A stretch of DNA of 64,000 bases from Streptomyces sp. TLI_235. GTDB lineage: Bacteria; Actinomycetota; Actinomycetes; Streptomycetales; Streptomycetaceae. The translations under genes were made by a program, and so were the position numbers. The stretch's first letter is position 1. Each line of letters begins with the position of its first letter. The stretch covers positions 3,782,001 to 3,846,000 of the forward strand of contig NSGV01000001.1 of assembly GCA_002300355.1 (NCBI GenBank), written 5' to 3'. The notes under the pieces were generated by a model. The model worked only from the letters and a program-made list of their open reading frames with translations. It did no database searches and was not told the origin of the DNA. Shown in pieces: positions 42,231 to 51,575 of this stretch.

Positions 42231-44990
42231 GTGTCCCACCGCCGTCTCGCAGCCGCGACTGCCGTCCTCGCAGCCGCCGTTGCCTTCGTTCCGGGAACGG
42301 CTAGTGCGGCCGGCTCCCCACCTCCCGCCGGGGCCCGGGCCGTTCCCGGCTCGCCGTTCGCCGGCGGGGGCCCCGCGAACCTCACATCCTTCGAGAGCGA
42401 TGCGGCCAAGGCGTACCGCCCCCAGCTGACACCGCTGCGCTCCGGTTCCGAGCTGAGCCGCGACACCGGGTCGGGGAAGACCCTCTACACGGTGACCGAC
42501 GGCGGGTTCTGCCAGGGCACCGGGCTGGGCACCAAGGCCGCCCCGTACTGCCACGTCCAGGCCGCGGTGGACGCGGCGGCGCCCGGCGACACGATCCAGG
42601 TGCTCGGTCGCGGCGGGTACTACTCCACCGAGTCGATCACCGTGCGGACCTCGAACATCACGATCGTCGGCGACGACAAGCAGCCGTGGATCGCGCCCGG
42701 CGGCGAGACCTGGGGCAAGCCCGCGCTCGTGCTGGACGGCGTCACCGGTGTGAAGGTCGCGCACCTGCGCCTGTCGGCCGGGAACACCCACGTGGTGGAG
42801 GTCCGCAACTCCTCGGACATCACCTTCGACTCCGACTACATCGACGGCTACGCCGCCGACGTGCTCGCCGTCGACGGCGCCTCCAGGGACGTCACGGTGA
42901 CCCGGACGTACCTGGACTCCGACAAGTGGGCCAAGGACGTCTCGGCGATCGCGATCGCGGAGGGCGCGAGCCGTGTCACCCTGGCGGGCAACCTGATCGC
43001 GGCCTCCGGCATCACGGCGACCGGCGTGAAGGGCCTGACGGTCACCGGCAACACCGTGCAGCGAGGCTGCTCGACCGGCCTCGCGGTCCTCGGCACCTCC
43101 TCCGACGTGTCCGTCCAGAACAACCTCTTCGAGGACTCCAACGACGACGACACGTACTTCATGGCCGGGTTCAAGTCCTTCTGCACCGAGCACGGTCACA
43201 GCTGGGACGCGGACGTGACCGTGTCCGCGGAGTCGGCCCCCGGCACCACCGCCGACTACAACGCCTTCTACGTGTACCGCGACTACGCGACGGCCCCCTA
43301 CGACTGGGCGGGCACCGTGCAGCCGGGCCTGGAGGCCTTCCGGGCCGCCACCGGGCAGGGCGCGCACGACCTCGACGACACCAAGAAGGCGTACAGCGAG
43401 AACCTCCACGCGGTCGGTGAGCAGACCGTGATGGACTTCCGGCCCACCGCCGGCTCGGCCGTCATCGGCACGGCGAACCCCGATGCGCCGGGCCGGCTGG
43501 ACACCGACTTCTTCGGCGTCAGCCCGTACAACAGCCGGGGCGCCGTCCAGTACGTGAACGCCAACCCGACGCTGGCGCTGGCGATCAAGGTCACCCAGAC
43601 CAGCGCCTACGGCATCGCGCTGACGACGGACGTCACCAGTGGTTCCGGCATCCCGCTGGTGATCACCGCCGACTGGGGCGACGGCACCAACTCCGTGTAC
43701 TCGCGGTACGGCGGCTTCAACGAGCAGAGCGCGCACAGCTACGCGGAGCCGGGCAGGTACACCGTCACGGTCACCGTGAAGGACAACACCGGTGAGTCGG
43801 TGGCCAATGCCGTCCGGGTGGAGACGGCCGGCACCCACTACACCGCCTACGGGCCCGTCCGGCTGCTCGACACCCGGGACGGCACCGGTGCGGCCCTGGC
43901 GAAGGTCCAGCCGTTCTCCTCGGCCCGGGTGAAGATCGGCGGCACCGGCGGCATCCCGGAGGGCGTCGTCGCCGCCGTGCTGAACCTGACCGTCACCAAC
44001 ACGGCGAAGCCGGGCTTCATCACCGCCTTCGGCGAGGGCGACGGCCGGCCGAGCACCTCGAACGTCAACTTCTCGGCCGGCCAGACCGTGCCCAACCTGG
44101 CGATCGTGCCGGTCGGCGCCAACGGCTGGGTCGACCTGTACAACGGCAGCCCGGGCACGGTGAACCTGATCGCGGACATCACCGGCTACTTCGGCGCCGC
44201 CAAGTCCAGCGGCTACACCGCGGTCGACCCCGTCCGGCTCGTCGACACCCGCGACGGCACCGGGACGGCCCGCGGCCAGGTGCCCGCGAACGGCTCGTTC
44301 ACCGTGCAGATCGCCGGCAACGGACGCGCCCAGCTGCCCGCCTCCGGCATCACCGCGGTGGCGCTGAACATGACCGTCACCGAGCCGCAGGCCGCGGGCT
44401 TCCTCACCGCCTACCCGGAGGGGCAGACCCGCCCGCTCGCCTCCAACGTGAACTTCGGCCGCGGCCAGACCATCGCCAACGCGGTCGTCGTACCGGTCGG
44501 CCAGGACGGCCGGATCCGCGTGTTCAACGGCAGCCCCGCCGGCAGCAGCGTGGTGGTGGACGTGGTCGGCTACTACAGCGCCGCGAGCACCGCGGCCTAC
44601 ATCCCGATCAACCCCTCCCGGGTGCTCGACACCCGTGACCCGGCCTGGAAGTACGGGCAGCTGAAGCCGGGCAACTACATCTACATCCCGTTCTTCACCA
44701 CCCGGACCGACGTCCCGGCCCTGGCCCTCAACACCACGGTCACCAACACCCGTGGCGCGGGCTTCCTGACGGTGTCGCCGGACCCGAACCGGATCGACCA
44801 GTACCAGTACGGCGGCGCGGTCTGGCCGAACCGTCCGCTGGTGTCGGTGCTCAACTGGCTGCCCGGCCAGACCGTGCCCAACCTCGTGCAGGCGAGCACC
44901 GGGCACAACGGCATCGTCGACTTCTGGAACTCCGGTACCGGGAACATGGATCTGATCGTGGACGCCTTCGGCTACTACATGTCCACCTGA
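42231..44990 (+). CDS. Secreted beta-helix/PKD protein with three repeated C-terminal modules (paralogue B)
   Basis: A 919-residue protein from GTG 42231 with GGAG upstream (GTG 42225 is an alternative). The signal peptide M-S-H-R-R-L-A-A-A-T-A-V-L has a cleavage site near A-S-A/A-G (residue 26). Domain order equals paralogue A: beta-helix about 85-430, PKD (T-A-D-W-G-D-G, H-S-Y-A-E-P-G-R-Y-T-V) about 475-535, and modules starting near 536, 661 and 789 with D-T-R motifs. Long stretches are identical to A, for example S-R-G-A-V-Q and A-E-S-A-P-G-T-T-A-D-Y-N-A-F-Y; other parts have diverged, indicating an old tandem duplication. Function unknown. It ends at a very long hairpin terminator. Confidence 0.75.
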   Translation: MSHRRLAAATAVLAAAVAFVPGTASAAGSPPPAGARAVPGSPFAGGGPANLTSFESDAAKAYRPQLTPLRSGSELSRDTGSGKTLYTVTDGGFCQGTGLGTKAAPYCHVQAAVDAAAPGDTIQVLGRGGYYSTESITVRTSNITIVGDDKQPWIAPGGETWGKPALVLDGVTGVKVAHLRLSAGNTHVVEVRNSSDITFDSDYIDGYAADVLAVDGASRDVTVTRTYLDSDKWAKDVSAIAIAEGASRVTLAGNLIAASGITATGVKGLTVTGNTVQRGCSTGLAVLGTSSDVSVQNNLFEDSNDDDTYFMAGFKSFCTEHGHSWDADVTVSAESAPGTTADYNAFYVYRDYATAPYDWAGTVQPGLEAFRAATGQGAHDLDDTKKAYSENLHAVGEQTVMDFRPTAGSAVIGTANPDAPGRLDTDFFGVSPYNSRGAVQYVNANPTLALAIKVTQTSAYGIALTTDVTSGSGIPLVITADWGDGTNSVYSRYGGFNEQSAHSYAEPGRYTVTVTVKDNTGESVANAVRVETAGTHYTAYGPVRLLDTRDGTGAALAKVQPFSSARVKIGGTGGIPEGVVAAVLNLTVTNTAKPGFITAFGEGDGRPSTSNVNFSAGQTVPNLAIVPVGANGWVDLYNGSPGTVNLIADITGYFGAAKSSGYTAVDPVRLVDTRDGTGTARGQVPANGSFTVQIAGNGRAQLPASGITAVALNMTVTEPQAAGFLTAYPEGQTRPLASNVNFGRGQTIANAVVVPVGQDGRIRVFNGSPAGSSVVVDVVGYYSAASTAAYIPINPSRVLDTRDPAWKYGQLKPGNYIYIPFFTTRTDVPALALNTTVTNTRGAGFLTVSPDPNRIDQYQYGGAVWPNRPLVSVLNWLPGQTVPNLVQASTGHNGIVDFWNSGTGNMDLIVDAFGYYMST

Positions 44991-45001
44991 CGGCCGCACG
45001 C

Positions 45002-45051
45002 CACGGGCCGGGCCCGGTACGGACCTCGCGCCGTACCGGGCCCGGCCCGTG
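45002..45051. terminator. 21-bp perfect bidirectional hairpin terminator
   Basis: Bases 45002-45022 pair perfectly with 45031-45051 around an 8-base loop, between paralogue B and the convergent oxidoreductase gene. Confidence 0.9.
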
Positions 45052-45068
45052 TGCGTCCGCCGCCCGGG

Positions 45069-45992
45069 TCAGAGCTCCAGCACCACCGCGCCGCGGGTGC
45101 CGCCCGCCTCCAGCCGGGCGTGCGCGGCGGCGACCTCCTCCAGCGGGTGGACGGAGCCGACGCGGACGGTGAGCCGGCCGTCCTCGACCTGCTTCGCCAG
45201 GCCGGCGAGCGCCGGTCCGTCGGGGCGGACGTCGTGGACCGCGACCTCGATGCCGCGTTCGGCGTCCGGTGCGGCCGGCGGGCGGACGGCGACGAACAGT
45301 CCGCCGTCCCGCACCGCCGCGAGCAGCGGCGCGGAGAGGCCGGCGGTGTCGATCACCGCGTCGGCGCCGCCGGGGGCGAGGGCACGCAGGGTGTCCACGG
45401 CCGTCTCGCCGCGGGCGACGAACTCGGCTCCGAGGGCGGTGAGTTCCGCCTCGTCCCGGGGGCCGGCGACGGCCAGGACGCGCAGGCCGCGGGCGAGCGC
45501 GAGCTGGGTGGTGAGGTGGCCGAGGTCGCCGGCTGCGCCGGTGACCACCAGGGTGCCGCCGGCGGCGAGGCCGGTGCACTCCACGGCCTGCAGTGCGGTC
45601 AGTCCGTTGAGCGGGAGGGCCGCGGCGGTGGTGGCCGGGACGCCGGCCGGGGCGGGGGCGAGCTGGTCGGCGGGCAGCACCGCGTAGTCGGCGTGCGTGC
45701 CGTTGCGGGTGGCGAACCAGTGCGAGAGGCCGATGACCTCCTCGCCCGCCGCGAAGGCGGTGACGCCCTCGCCCACCGCGTCCACCGTGCCGGCCGCGTC
45801 CCAGCCGAGCCGGAAGGGTGGTGCGCCCAGCAACGCGGCCACCAGGCCGGACCGCACCGCGGTGTCGGCGGGGTGGACGGCGAGCGCCCGGTTGCGGATC
45901 CGCACCTCGCCCGGGCCCGGGGCGGGCACCGGGGCGTCGGTGATCTCGGCCCGGTCGGGGCTGCCGTAGCTGTGGACGGTGACGGCGCGCAT
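45069..45992 (-). CDS. Zinc-independent MDR/quinone-oxidoreductase-like protein
   Basis: A 307-residue protein from ATG 45992 with GAGGAG upstream. GroES-like N-domain (A-V-H-P-A-D-T-A-V-R, about residue 45) and a Rossmann domain with V-T-G-A-A-G-D-L-G near residue 142. Catalytic zinc-binding Cys/His of alcohol dehydrogenases are missing, so it belongs to the NADPH:quinone oxidoreductase/enoyl reductase branch. Substrate unknown. It is downstream of a perfect 27-base palindrome that could be its operator or the manA terminator. Confidence 0.82.
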   Translation of the reverse strand: MRAVTVHSYGSPDRAEITDAPVPAPGPGEVRIRNRALAVHPADTAVRSGLVAALLGAPPFRLGWDAAGTVDAVGEGVTAFAAGEEVIGLSHWFATRNGTHADYAVLPADQLAPAPAGVPATTAAALPLNGLTALQAVECTGLAAGGTLVVTGAAGDLGHLTTQLALARGLRVLAVAGPRDEAELTALGAEFVARGETAVDTLRALAPGGADAVIDTAGLSAPLLAAVRDGGLFVAVRPPAAPDAERGIEVAVHDVRPDGPALAGLAKQVEDGRLTVRVGSVHPLEEVAAAHARLEAGGTRGAVVLEL

Positions 45993-46087
45993 GGTGCTCT
46001 CCTCGCATCTCGTCGGCGGGCGGGTGCCCGGCCGGGTGGCGTGCTTCGAGGCTGTCACCGCGCGGCGGAGGGCGGCAGAGGAGAGCT

Positions 46088-46114
46088 CACCCTGGGATCG
46101 CCGATCCCAGGGTG
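46088..46114. other. Perfect 27-base palindrome (operator or manA terminator)
   Basis: Bases 46088-46100 and 46102-46114 are exact reverse complements around a single base. It is 85 bases past the manA stop and 96 bases before the oxidoreductase start, both on the minus strand. The one-base centre makes a tight DNA-binding operator as plausible as a terminator; no T-run follows on the minus strand. Confidence 0.6.
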
Positions 46115-46198
46115 CGGGGGAGGAGCGGTGCCGACGTGGCGTCACCCGTGGTTCGGCCGCCCGGGCGGAGTGCTCCGTCCGGCGGCCGGTACCGGTGT

Positions 46199-47392
46199 TC
46201 AGAGGGTGACGGTGGCGCGGAACACCGTGGCGCCCGGGCCCGCGACGGCGGTGTCGGTGCCGGTGGCGGGCAGGAAGGCGGACTGTCCGCGGGCGAGGTC
46301 CAGGGTCTCGCCGTCGGCGCCGGTGAGGCGGACGGCGCCCTCGGTGCAGAGCAGGATCTGCGGGGCGCGGCCGTCCAGCACCGCGGGCTCGGCGCCGAGG
46401 GTGTAGCGGGAGAGCCGGAACTCGTCGATCGGCACCGGGTAGTGGTGCTCGCCGTCGGCGGCGGCCGCCGGCCGCAGCACGTCCGGGGCGGTGGGCTCGA
46501 AGACGACCACGCGCAGCAGCTCGGGGATGTCGATGTGCTTGGGGGTGAGCCCGCAGCGCAGCACGTTGTCCGAGTTGGCCATGATCTCGACGCCGGTGCC
46601 GCGCAGGTAGGCGTGCGGGATGCCGGCACCCAGGTAGAGGGCCTCGCCGGGCTGCAGCCGGATGTGGTTGAGCAGCAGGGCGGCGATCAGGCCGGTGTCG
46701 CCGGGGAACTCGCGGGCGGCGAAGGCGTAGCCGGCGAGGGCGCCGGTCGGGTCGCCGTCGGCGGCGGCCTCGACGGCTCCGGCCACCTCGGCCACCGTGC
46801 GGTCCGCCTTCTCACCGGTCATCGAGAGGATGCGGGCGAGCGCGTCGGCGAGCGCCTCGGGGGCGGGCTTGCTGCGCAGGATGTCGATCAGCGGGTCGAG
46901 CGCGGGGACGCCCAGCGAGGCCATCAGCGCGGCCGCGTCGGTGGGCTCGCGGAAGCCGCAGAGGCCCTCGAACTCTTCCAGGGCGCAGATGAGTTCGGGC
47001 TTGTGGTTGGCGTCCTTGTAGTTGCGGTGCGGGGCGTCGACCGGGATACCTGCTTCCTCCTCGGCGGCGAATCCGGAGCGGGCCTGCGCCAGGGTGGGGT
47101 GGGCCTGGATGGAGAGCGGCTGGCCGGCGGCGAGGACCTTGAGCAGGAAGGGGAGTCCGGGGCCGAACCGGGCGGCGGCGGCGGGGCCGAGTTCGCGCTC
47201 GGGGTCGGCGGCGATCACCTGGTCGAGGGTGGCCGGGCCGTGGTGGCGGTCGAGGCGGGAGGGGGCGCCGGGGTGGGCGCCGATCCACATCTCGGCCTGC
47301 GGTTCCCCGGTGGGCTGCTCGCCGAGGAGGGCCGGGATGGCGGTGGTCGATCCCCAGGCGTAGGGGCGGACGGTGTTCTGCAGCCTGTCCAT
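46199..47392 (-). CDS. manA: Mannose-6-phosphate isomerase, class I
   Basis: A 397-residue protein from ATG 47392 with GAGGAA upstream. It opens [15 protein letters not shown], the ManA signature. Zinc-site residues are visible in S-I-Q-A-H-P near residue 96, N-H-K-P-E-L-I-C-A near 130 and G-A-G-I-P-H-A-Y near 260. It interconverts fructose-6-phosphate and mannose-6-phosphate. With the adjacent phosphomannomutase and polyprenyl-phosphate-mannose synthase it forms a mannose-supply cluster that would feed GDP-mannose and lipid-linked mannose. It is downstream of manB with 130 bases between them. Confidence 0.94.
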   Translation of the reverse strand: MDRLQNTVRPYAWGSTTAIPALLGEQPTGEPQAEMWIGAHPGAPSRLDRHHGPATLDQVIAADPERELGPAAAARFGPGLPFLLKVLAAGQPLSIQAHPTLAQARSGFAAEEEAGIPVDAPHRNYKDANHKPELICALEEFEGLCGFREPTDAAALMASLGVPALDPLIDILRSKPAPEALADALARILSMTGEKADRTVAEVAGAVEAAADGDPTGALAGYAFAAREFPGDTGLIAALLLNHIRLQPGEALYLGAGIPHAYLRGTGVEIMANSDNVLRCGLTPKHIDIPELLRVVVFEPTAPDVLRPAAAADGEHHYPVPIDEFRLSRYTLGAEPAVLDGRAPQILLCTEGAVRLTGADGETLDLARGQSAFLPATGTDTAVAGPGATVFRATVTL

Positions 47393-47522
47393 CGGCTCGG
47401 TTCCTCGCTGTTCCCTGCGGGGTGGTTCTGTCGGAACGGCAGACTCTAGCCGAGCGGTGTGTACGGACTGTGCGGTGCGGCGACCCGGCCGGGCCGCCGC
47501 ACCGCGGGGGAGCGTCCGGGGA

Positions 47523-48914
47523 TCAGGCGCGGACCATGGCCAGGACGGCGTCGCGGAGCTCGGCCATCCGGGCCGGGTCCTTCGCCTCGACGTTCAGGCG
47601 CAGCAGCGGCTCGGTGTTGGACGCCCGGAGGTTGAACCACCAGTCGTCGCCGGCCACGGTCAGGCCGTCCAGCTCGTCGACGGACACGCCCTCCAGCGCG
47701 CCGTAGACCGCGCGCACCTCGGCGGTGCGCCCTGCCTGGTCGGCCACGGTGGAGTTGATCTCGCCGGAGGCGGCGTAGCGGTCGTACTGGGCGCACAGCT
47801 GCGACAGCGGCAGCTCCTGGCCGCCGAGGGCGGCGAGGACGTGCAGCGCGGCGAGCATGCCGGTGTCGGCGCGCCAGAAGTCGCGGAAGTAGTAGTGCGC
47901 GGAGTGCTCGCCGCCGAAGACGGCGTTGGTGCGGGCCATCTCCTCCTTGATGAAGGAGTGCCCCACCCGGGTGCGGACCGGCACGGCGCCGAGGTCGGTG
48001 ACGACCTGCGGGACCGTCCAGGAGGTGATCAGGTTGTGGATGACGGTCGGCTTCTCCTCGCCGGCCGCGCGGGCGCGGGCGATCTCCCGCTCGGCGACCA
48101 GGGCGGTGATCGCCGAGGGCGAGACCGGCTCGCCGCGCTCGTCCACCACGAAGCAGCGGTCGGCGTCGCCGTCGAAGGCGAGGCCGAGGTCGGCGCCGAC
48201 CTCGCGCACCTTGGCCTGGAGGTCGACCAGGTTCTTCGGGTCCAGCGGGTTGGCCTCGTGGTTGGGGAAGGTGCCGTCCAGCTCGAAGTACATCGGCACG
48301 ACCTCGACCGGCAGCCCGGCGAGGACGGCCGGGACGGTGTGGCCGCCCATGCCGTTGCCGGCGTCCACGGCGACCTTGAGCGGCCGCATCGCGGACAGGT
48401 CGACCAGCGAGAGCAGGTAGGCGGCGTAGCCCTCCAGGGTCTCCCGGGAGGACAGCGTGCCCGGGGTGACGCCCTCGGCGGCGGCGGGCACCGTGACGGT
48501 GCCGTCCTCGGCGAGCCAGGACTCGACGAGCTCGCGGATCTCGGTCAGGCCGGTGTCCTGGCCGACCGGCGCGGCGCCGGCCTTGCACAGCTTGATGCCG
48601 TTGTACTGCGCGGGGTTGTGCGAGGCGGTGAACATGGCGCCGGGCAGGTCGAGGCTGCCGGAGGCGTAGTAGAGCTGGTCGGTGGAGCACAGGCCGATCT
48701 CCACGACGTCCGCCCCGTGGGCGGCGGCGCCCTCGGCGAAGGCCCGGGACAGCTCCGGCGAGGACGGCCGCATGTCGTGGCCCACGACCACCGCGGAGGC
48801 GCCGAGCACCTGCACGAAGGCCGCGCCGAAGGCGCGGGCGTAGGACGCGTCCCACTGGTCCGGCACCACACCCCGGACGTCGTACGCCTTCACCAGCTGA
48901 CTGAGGTCCCGCAT
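47523..48914 (-). CDS. manB: Phosphomannomutase/phosphoglucomutase family
   Basis: A 463-residue protein from ATG 48914 with GGGTGGGAG upstream. The catalytic phosphoserine loop T-A-S-H-N-P is at about residues 96-101 with Ser 98; the metal-binding D-G-D-A-D-R is at about 244-249, the sugar-binding G-G-E-H-S near 330 and the phosphate-binding R-A-S-N-T-E-P near 430. It converts mannose-6-phosphate to mannose-1-phosphate for GDP-mannose synthesis. Upstream of manA on the same strand; a 363-base spacer separates it from the divergent ppm gene. Confidence 0.94.
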   Translation of the reverse strand: MRDLSQLVKAYDVRGVVPDQWDASYARAFGAAFVQVLGASAVVVGHDMRPSSPELSRAFAEGAAAHGADVVEIGLCSTDQLYYASGSLDLPGAMFTASHNPAQYNGIKLCKAGAAPVGQDTGLTEIRELVESWLAEDGTVTVPAAAEGVTPGTLSSRETLEGYAAYLLSLVDLSAMRPLKVAVDAGNGMGGHTVPAVLAGLPVEVVPMYFELDGTFPNHEANPLDPKNLVDLQAKVREVGADLGLAFDGDADRCFVVDERGEPVSPSAITALVAEREIARARAAGEEKPTVIHNLITSWTVPQVVTDLGAVPVRTRVGHSFIKEEMARTNAVFGGEHSAHYYFRDFWRADTGMLAALHVLAALGGQELPLSQLCAQYDRYAASGEINSTVADQAGRTAEVRAVYGALEGVSVDELDGLTVAGDDWWFNLRASNTEPLLRLNVEAKDPARMAELRDAVLAMVRA

Positions 48915-49277
48915 GGCGGATCTCCCACCCTGTTCGGTGCGGGACGGCCCGCACGGTCATCGGTCGACACCCGGTACGGGGCTCCGGGCGACGTCCGCCG
49001 CCGATGCCCCGGGAGGGGCGGTCGGCGGGCCGTGGAGCCGGTCACGAGCGACCGGATGCTGCGCGACCCTCGGGTGTTCAAGTGGACCCGAGACTACCTG
49101 CTGCCCGGAGGCGCCCGGTCCCGGCGGCCGGGCGGGTGGACACGACGTTGTACGATCCGCATTCCGGGCCATGTGCTCGGATGCCATCCGGGCCCTGTCG
49201 CGATGACATGCGCTGTCGATCCCCCTCCGGCCGCGGGCTCGCCGCATCGTTCCCGAAGATTTTCGAAAGGCTGTGCC
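48915..49277. other. manB-ppm divergent intergenic region
   Basis: A 363-base spacer between the divergent manB and ppm starts, so promoters for both must lie here. It is GC-rich with a few short inverted repeats (for example around 49065-49095), none strong enough to name. I looked for a tRNA and found none. No ORF is convincing. Confidence 0.4.
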
Positions 49278-50048
49278 GTGACTGCCCCTGAGGAGACCAC
49301 CTTCGCCGATCTCGGCAGGGTGCTGGTGATCATCCCGACCTACAACGAGGCCGAGAACATCGAGCGGATCGTCTCCCGCGTCCGCACCGCGGTCCCCGAG
49401 GTCCACATCCTGGTCGCCGACGACAACAGCCCGGACGGCACCGGCACGATCGCCGACAAGCTCGCCGCCGACGACGACCACGTCCGCGTCCTGCACCGCA
49501 AGGGCAAGGAGGGCCTGGGCGCCGCCTACCTCGCCGGGTTCCGCTGGGGCATCGACGAGGGCTACACCGTCCTCGTCGAGATGGACGCCGACGGCTCCCA
49601 CCAGCCCGAGGAACTGCCCCGCCTGCTCACCGCCCTGCGCGGCGCCGACCTCGTCCTCGGCTCCCGCTGGGTCCCCGGCGGCAAGGTCGTCAACTGGCCC
49701 AAGTCCCGCCTGCTGCTCTCCCGCGGCGGCTCCACCTACTCCCGCCTGATGCTCGACGTCCCGATCCGCGACGTCACCGGCGGCTACCGCGCCTTCCGCA
49801 AGGAGACCCTCGAAGGCCTCGGCATGGACGAGGTCGCCTCCGCCGGCTACTGCTTCCAGGTCGACCTCGCCTGGCGCGCCGTCAAGGCCGGCTTCAAGGT
49901 CGCCGAGGTCCCGATCACCTTCGTCGAGCGCGAGCACGGCGCCTCCAAGATGAGCCGCAACATCGTCGTCGAGGCCCTCTGGCGGGTCACCGCCTGGGGC
50001 ATCACCTCCCGCCTCGACAAGATCACCGGCAAGAACAAGAAGAAGTAG
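49278..50048 (+). CDS. ppm1: Polyprenyl-phosphate-mannose synthase (GT2 catalytic domain)
   Basis: A 256-residue protein from GTG 49278 with GAAAGG upstream. GT2 fold: [12 protein letters not shown] at about residues 17-28, D-D-N-S-P-D-G-T at about 48-55, M-D-A-D-G-S-H-Q-P near 98 and G-S-R-W-V-P-G-G near 122. A Lys-rich C-terminus is present, with no transmembrane anchor, like the separate Ppm1 catalytic subunit of streptomycetes. It makes polyprenyl-phosphate-mannose from GDP-mannose, the donor for protein O-mannosylation and for GT-C enzymes such as the GT87-like protein in this window. It neighbours manB and manA. Confidence 0.92.
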   Translation: MTAPEETTFADLGRVLVIIPTYNEAENIERIVSRVRTAVPEVHILVADDNSPDGTGTIADKLAADDDHVRVLHRKGKEGLGAAYLAGFRWGIDEGYTVLVEMDADGSHQPEELPRLLTALRGADLVLGSRWVPGGKVVNWPKSRLLLSRGGSTYSRLMLDVPIRDVTGGYRAFRKETLEGLGMDEVASAGYCFQVDLAWRAVKAGFKVAEVPITFVEREHGASKMSRNIVVEALWRVTAWGITSRLDKITGKNKKK

Positions 50049-50060
50049 CCCCTCAGGGCC

Positions 50061-50122
50061 GACGGGAGCGCCCCGTCGCGGTGCCGAGCGTGTGCTCGGC
50101 GACCGCGGCGGGGCGCTTCGTC
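50061..50122. terminator. Long imperfect hairpin terminator after ppm1
   Basis: About 29-base arms (50061-50089 and 50094-50122) pair with a few mismatches around a short loop, 12 bases past the ppm1 stop. Confidence 0.7.
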
Positions 50123-50146
50123 GTGTTCGGGGGCGGTGCGGGGCAA

Positions 50147-50332
50147 GCCCTACGGCGTGTCGTCAACGGGCGGGTGGTCGATCCAGGGGCGCGGGGAACT
50201 GCGCGGTCCGGGGGCGGGAGCCATGGCAATGCGGGCCAGGCCGGGAATTGCACGGTGGGCCGCATCCGAATTGCGCAGTTCCCCGCGCCCCTTATGGGTG
50301 CCCATGCGCCTTTGAAGACACGCCCTACGGGC
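50147..50332. repeat. Large intergenic inverted-repeat element
   Basis: Inner arms AGGGGCGCGGGGAACTGCGC (50185-50204) and its exact reverse complement (50273-50292) are separated by 68 bases. Outer arms at 50147-50160 and 50318-50332 are near-complementary (both contain CCCTACGG). The inner arm sequence is common between genes in Streptomyces genomes from memory, so this looks like a dispersed intergenic repeat. Its right end overlaps the last codons of the HxlR gene. Confidence 0.65.
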
Positions 50333-50687
50333 AGCCGGCGGGCGGCAGCGGCGGCAGGTAGCGCTCGGCCCAGGTGCGCAGCTCGGTGAGGGCCGGGCCG
50401 AGGGCGCAGCCGGACTCGGTGAGCCGGTAGCGGACCCGCAGCGGCGGGCCCTCGTCGACCTCGCGGAGGAGCAGTCCGGCCTCGGCGAGCTCGGTCAGCC
50501 GGTCGGAGAGCATGCGCTCGCTGATGCCGGGGATGGCGCGGCGGAGCTCCGCGAAGTGCGCGGGCCCGTGGCTGAGCACGGCGACGACCAGCCCCGTCCA
50601 ACGCTTTCCGAGCAGGGCGAAGACCCGGGTGATGGTGACGTCCACTCCCGTACAGGCCGGCTGGGCCGGTGCCGTTTCCTGCGCCAT
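50325..50687 (-). CDS. HxlR-family winged-helix regulator
   Basis: A 120-residue protein from ATG 50687. A cysteine at residue 12, followed by the winged helix: L-G-K-R-W-T-G-L-V at about 27-35, F-A-E-L-R-R-A-I-P-G-I-S-E-R-M-L-S-D-R-L at about 45-64, Y-R-L-T-E-S-G near 87. Cys at about residue 12 is the redox-sensing type in HxlR/HypR/QorR repressors that control quinone/azoreductases. It is divergent from an azoreductase gene and probably represses it. Its last residues (L-P-P-A-G-C-P) overlap the right end of the intergenic repeat, suggesting that the stop was shaped by the repeat. Confidence 0.88.
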   Translation of the reverse strand: MAQETAPAQPACTGVDVTITRVFALLGKRWTGLVVAVLSHGPAHFAELRRAIPGISERMLSDRLTELAEAGLLLREVDEGPPLRVRYRLTESGCALGPALTELRTWAERYLPPLPPAGCP

Positions 50688-50792
50688 GCGTCCAGAGTAC
50701 TGCCATGCGGCAAGTGACTATAGAAAAGTAAGCTGCTACTGTTGCGGAAGCTGCTCACAAAGATGCAGCTACTACCGAAAGGGAGGCATGCC

Positions 50793-51440
50793 ATGCCCAC
50801 GCTGCTGCACATCGACTCGTCCGCGCTCTTCGAGGGCTCCGTCTCCCGCGAGGTCTCCGCGGCCTACCGCGCGGCCTGGGAGGCCGCCAACCCCGGTGGC
50901 ACCGTCGTCCACCGGGACCTCGCCGCCGAGCCGGTGCCGCACCTGGACGCCGCGGGCGCCACGGCGGGCTTCGTCCCCGCCGAGCACCGCACCGCCGAGC
51001 AGCAGCGGGCCTGGGCGCTGCGGGAGCAGCTGATCACCGAGCTGGAGCAGGCCGACGCCGTGGTCATCGGGGCCCCGATGTACAACTTCACGATCCCCTC
51101 CAGCCTCAAGGCCTGGCTGGACCAGGTGATCCTGATGGGCCGCAGCGCGGGCGAGCAGCCCTCCGCCGCCGGCACCCCGGTCACCGTGGTCGCCTCCCGC
51201 GGCGGCGCGTACGGCCCGGGCACTCCCCGCGAGGGCTTCGAGTTCGTCACCACCTACCTGGAGAAGGTGCTGACCGGCATGCTCGGCCTGGAGGTCGACT
51301 TCGTGGTGCCCGAGCTCACCCTGGCCCGGGTCAACCCGGCGCTGGCCGAGTTCGCCGAGCACGCGGACGCCTCCAAGGCGCAGGCCCTCGCGGACGCGGC
51401 GGCCCGCGGCGAGGCCGCCAACACCCGCGTCGCGGCCTGA
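50793..51440 (+). CDS. azoR: FMN-dependent NADH:quinone/azo reductase
   Basis: A 215-residue protein from ATG 50793 with GGGAGG upstream. Flavodoxin-like fold: H-I-D-S-S near residue 5, and M-Y-N-F-T-I-P-S-S-L-K-A-W-L-D near residues 91-105, the AzoR FMN/substrate motif, and S-R-G-G near 132. These enzymes reduce quinones and azo dyes to protect against electrophile stress. It is divergent from an HxlR regulator across 105 bases containing an A/T-rich stretch (50715-50740) that should hold the operator. Confidence 0.88.
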   Translation: MPTLLHIDSSALFEGSVSREVSAAYRAAWEAANPGGTVVHRDLAAEPVPHLDAAGATAGFVPAEHRTAEQQRAWALREQLITELEQADAVVIGAPMYNFTIPSSLKAWLDQVILMGRSAGEQPSAAGTPVTVVASRGGAYGPGTPREGFEFVTTYLEKVLTGMLGLEVDFVVPELTLARVNPALAEFAEHADASKAQALADAAARGEAANTRVAA

Positions 51441-51575
51441 CCGCGGCGCCGCCCGGGCGGGTCGGCCCAGCCCACCCGCCCGGGCGCGCCTGACCGGCGA
51501 TCGGCACCCCCACCGACCAAGCTGGTACGAACGAGCGGCCCGCCCCGGGGCCGCCCCGCCGACCAGGGAGCCGAC

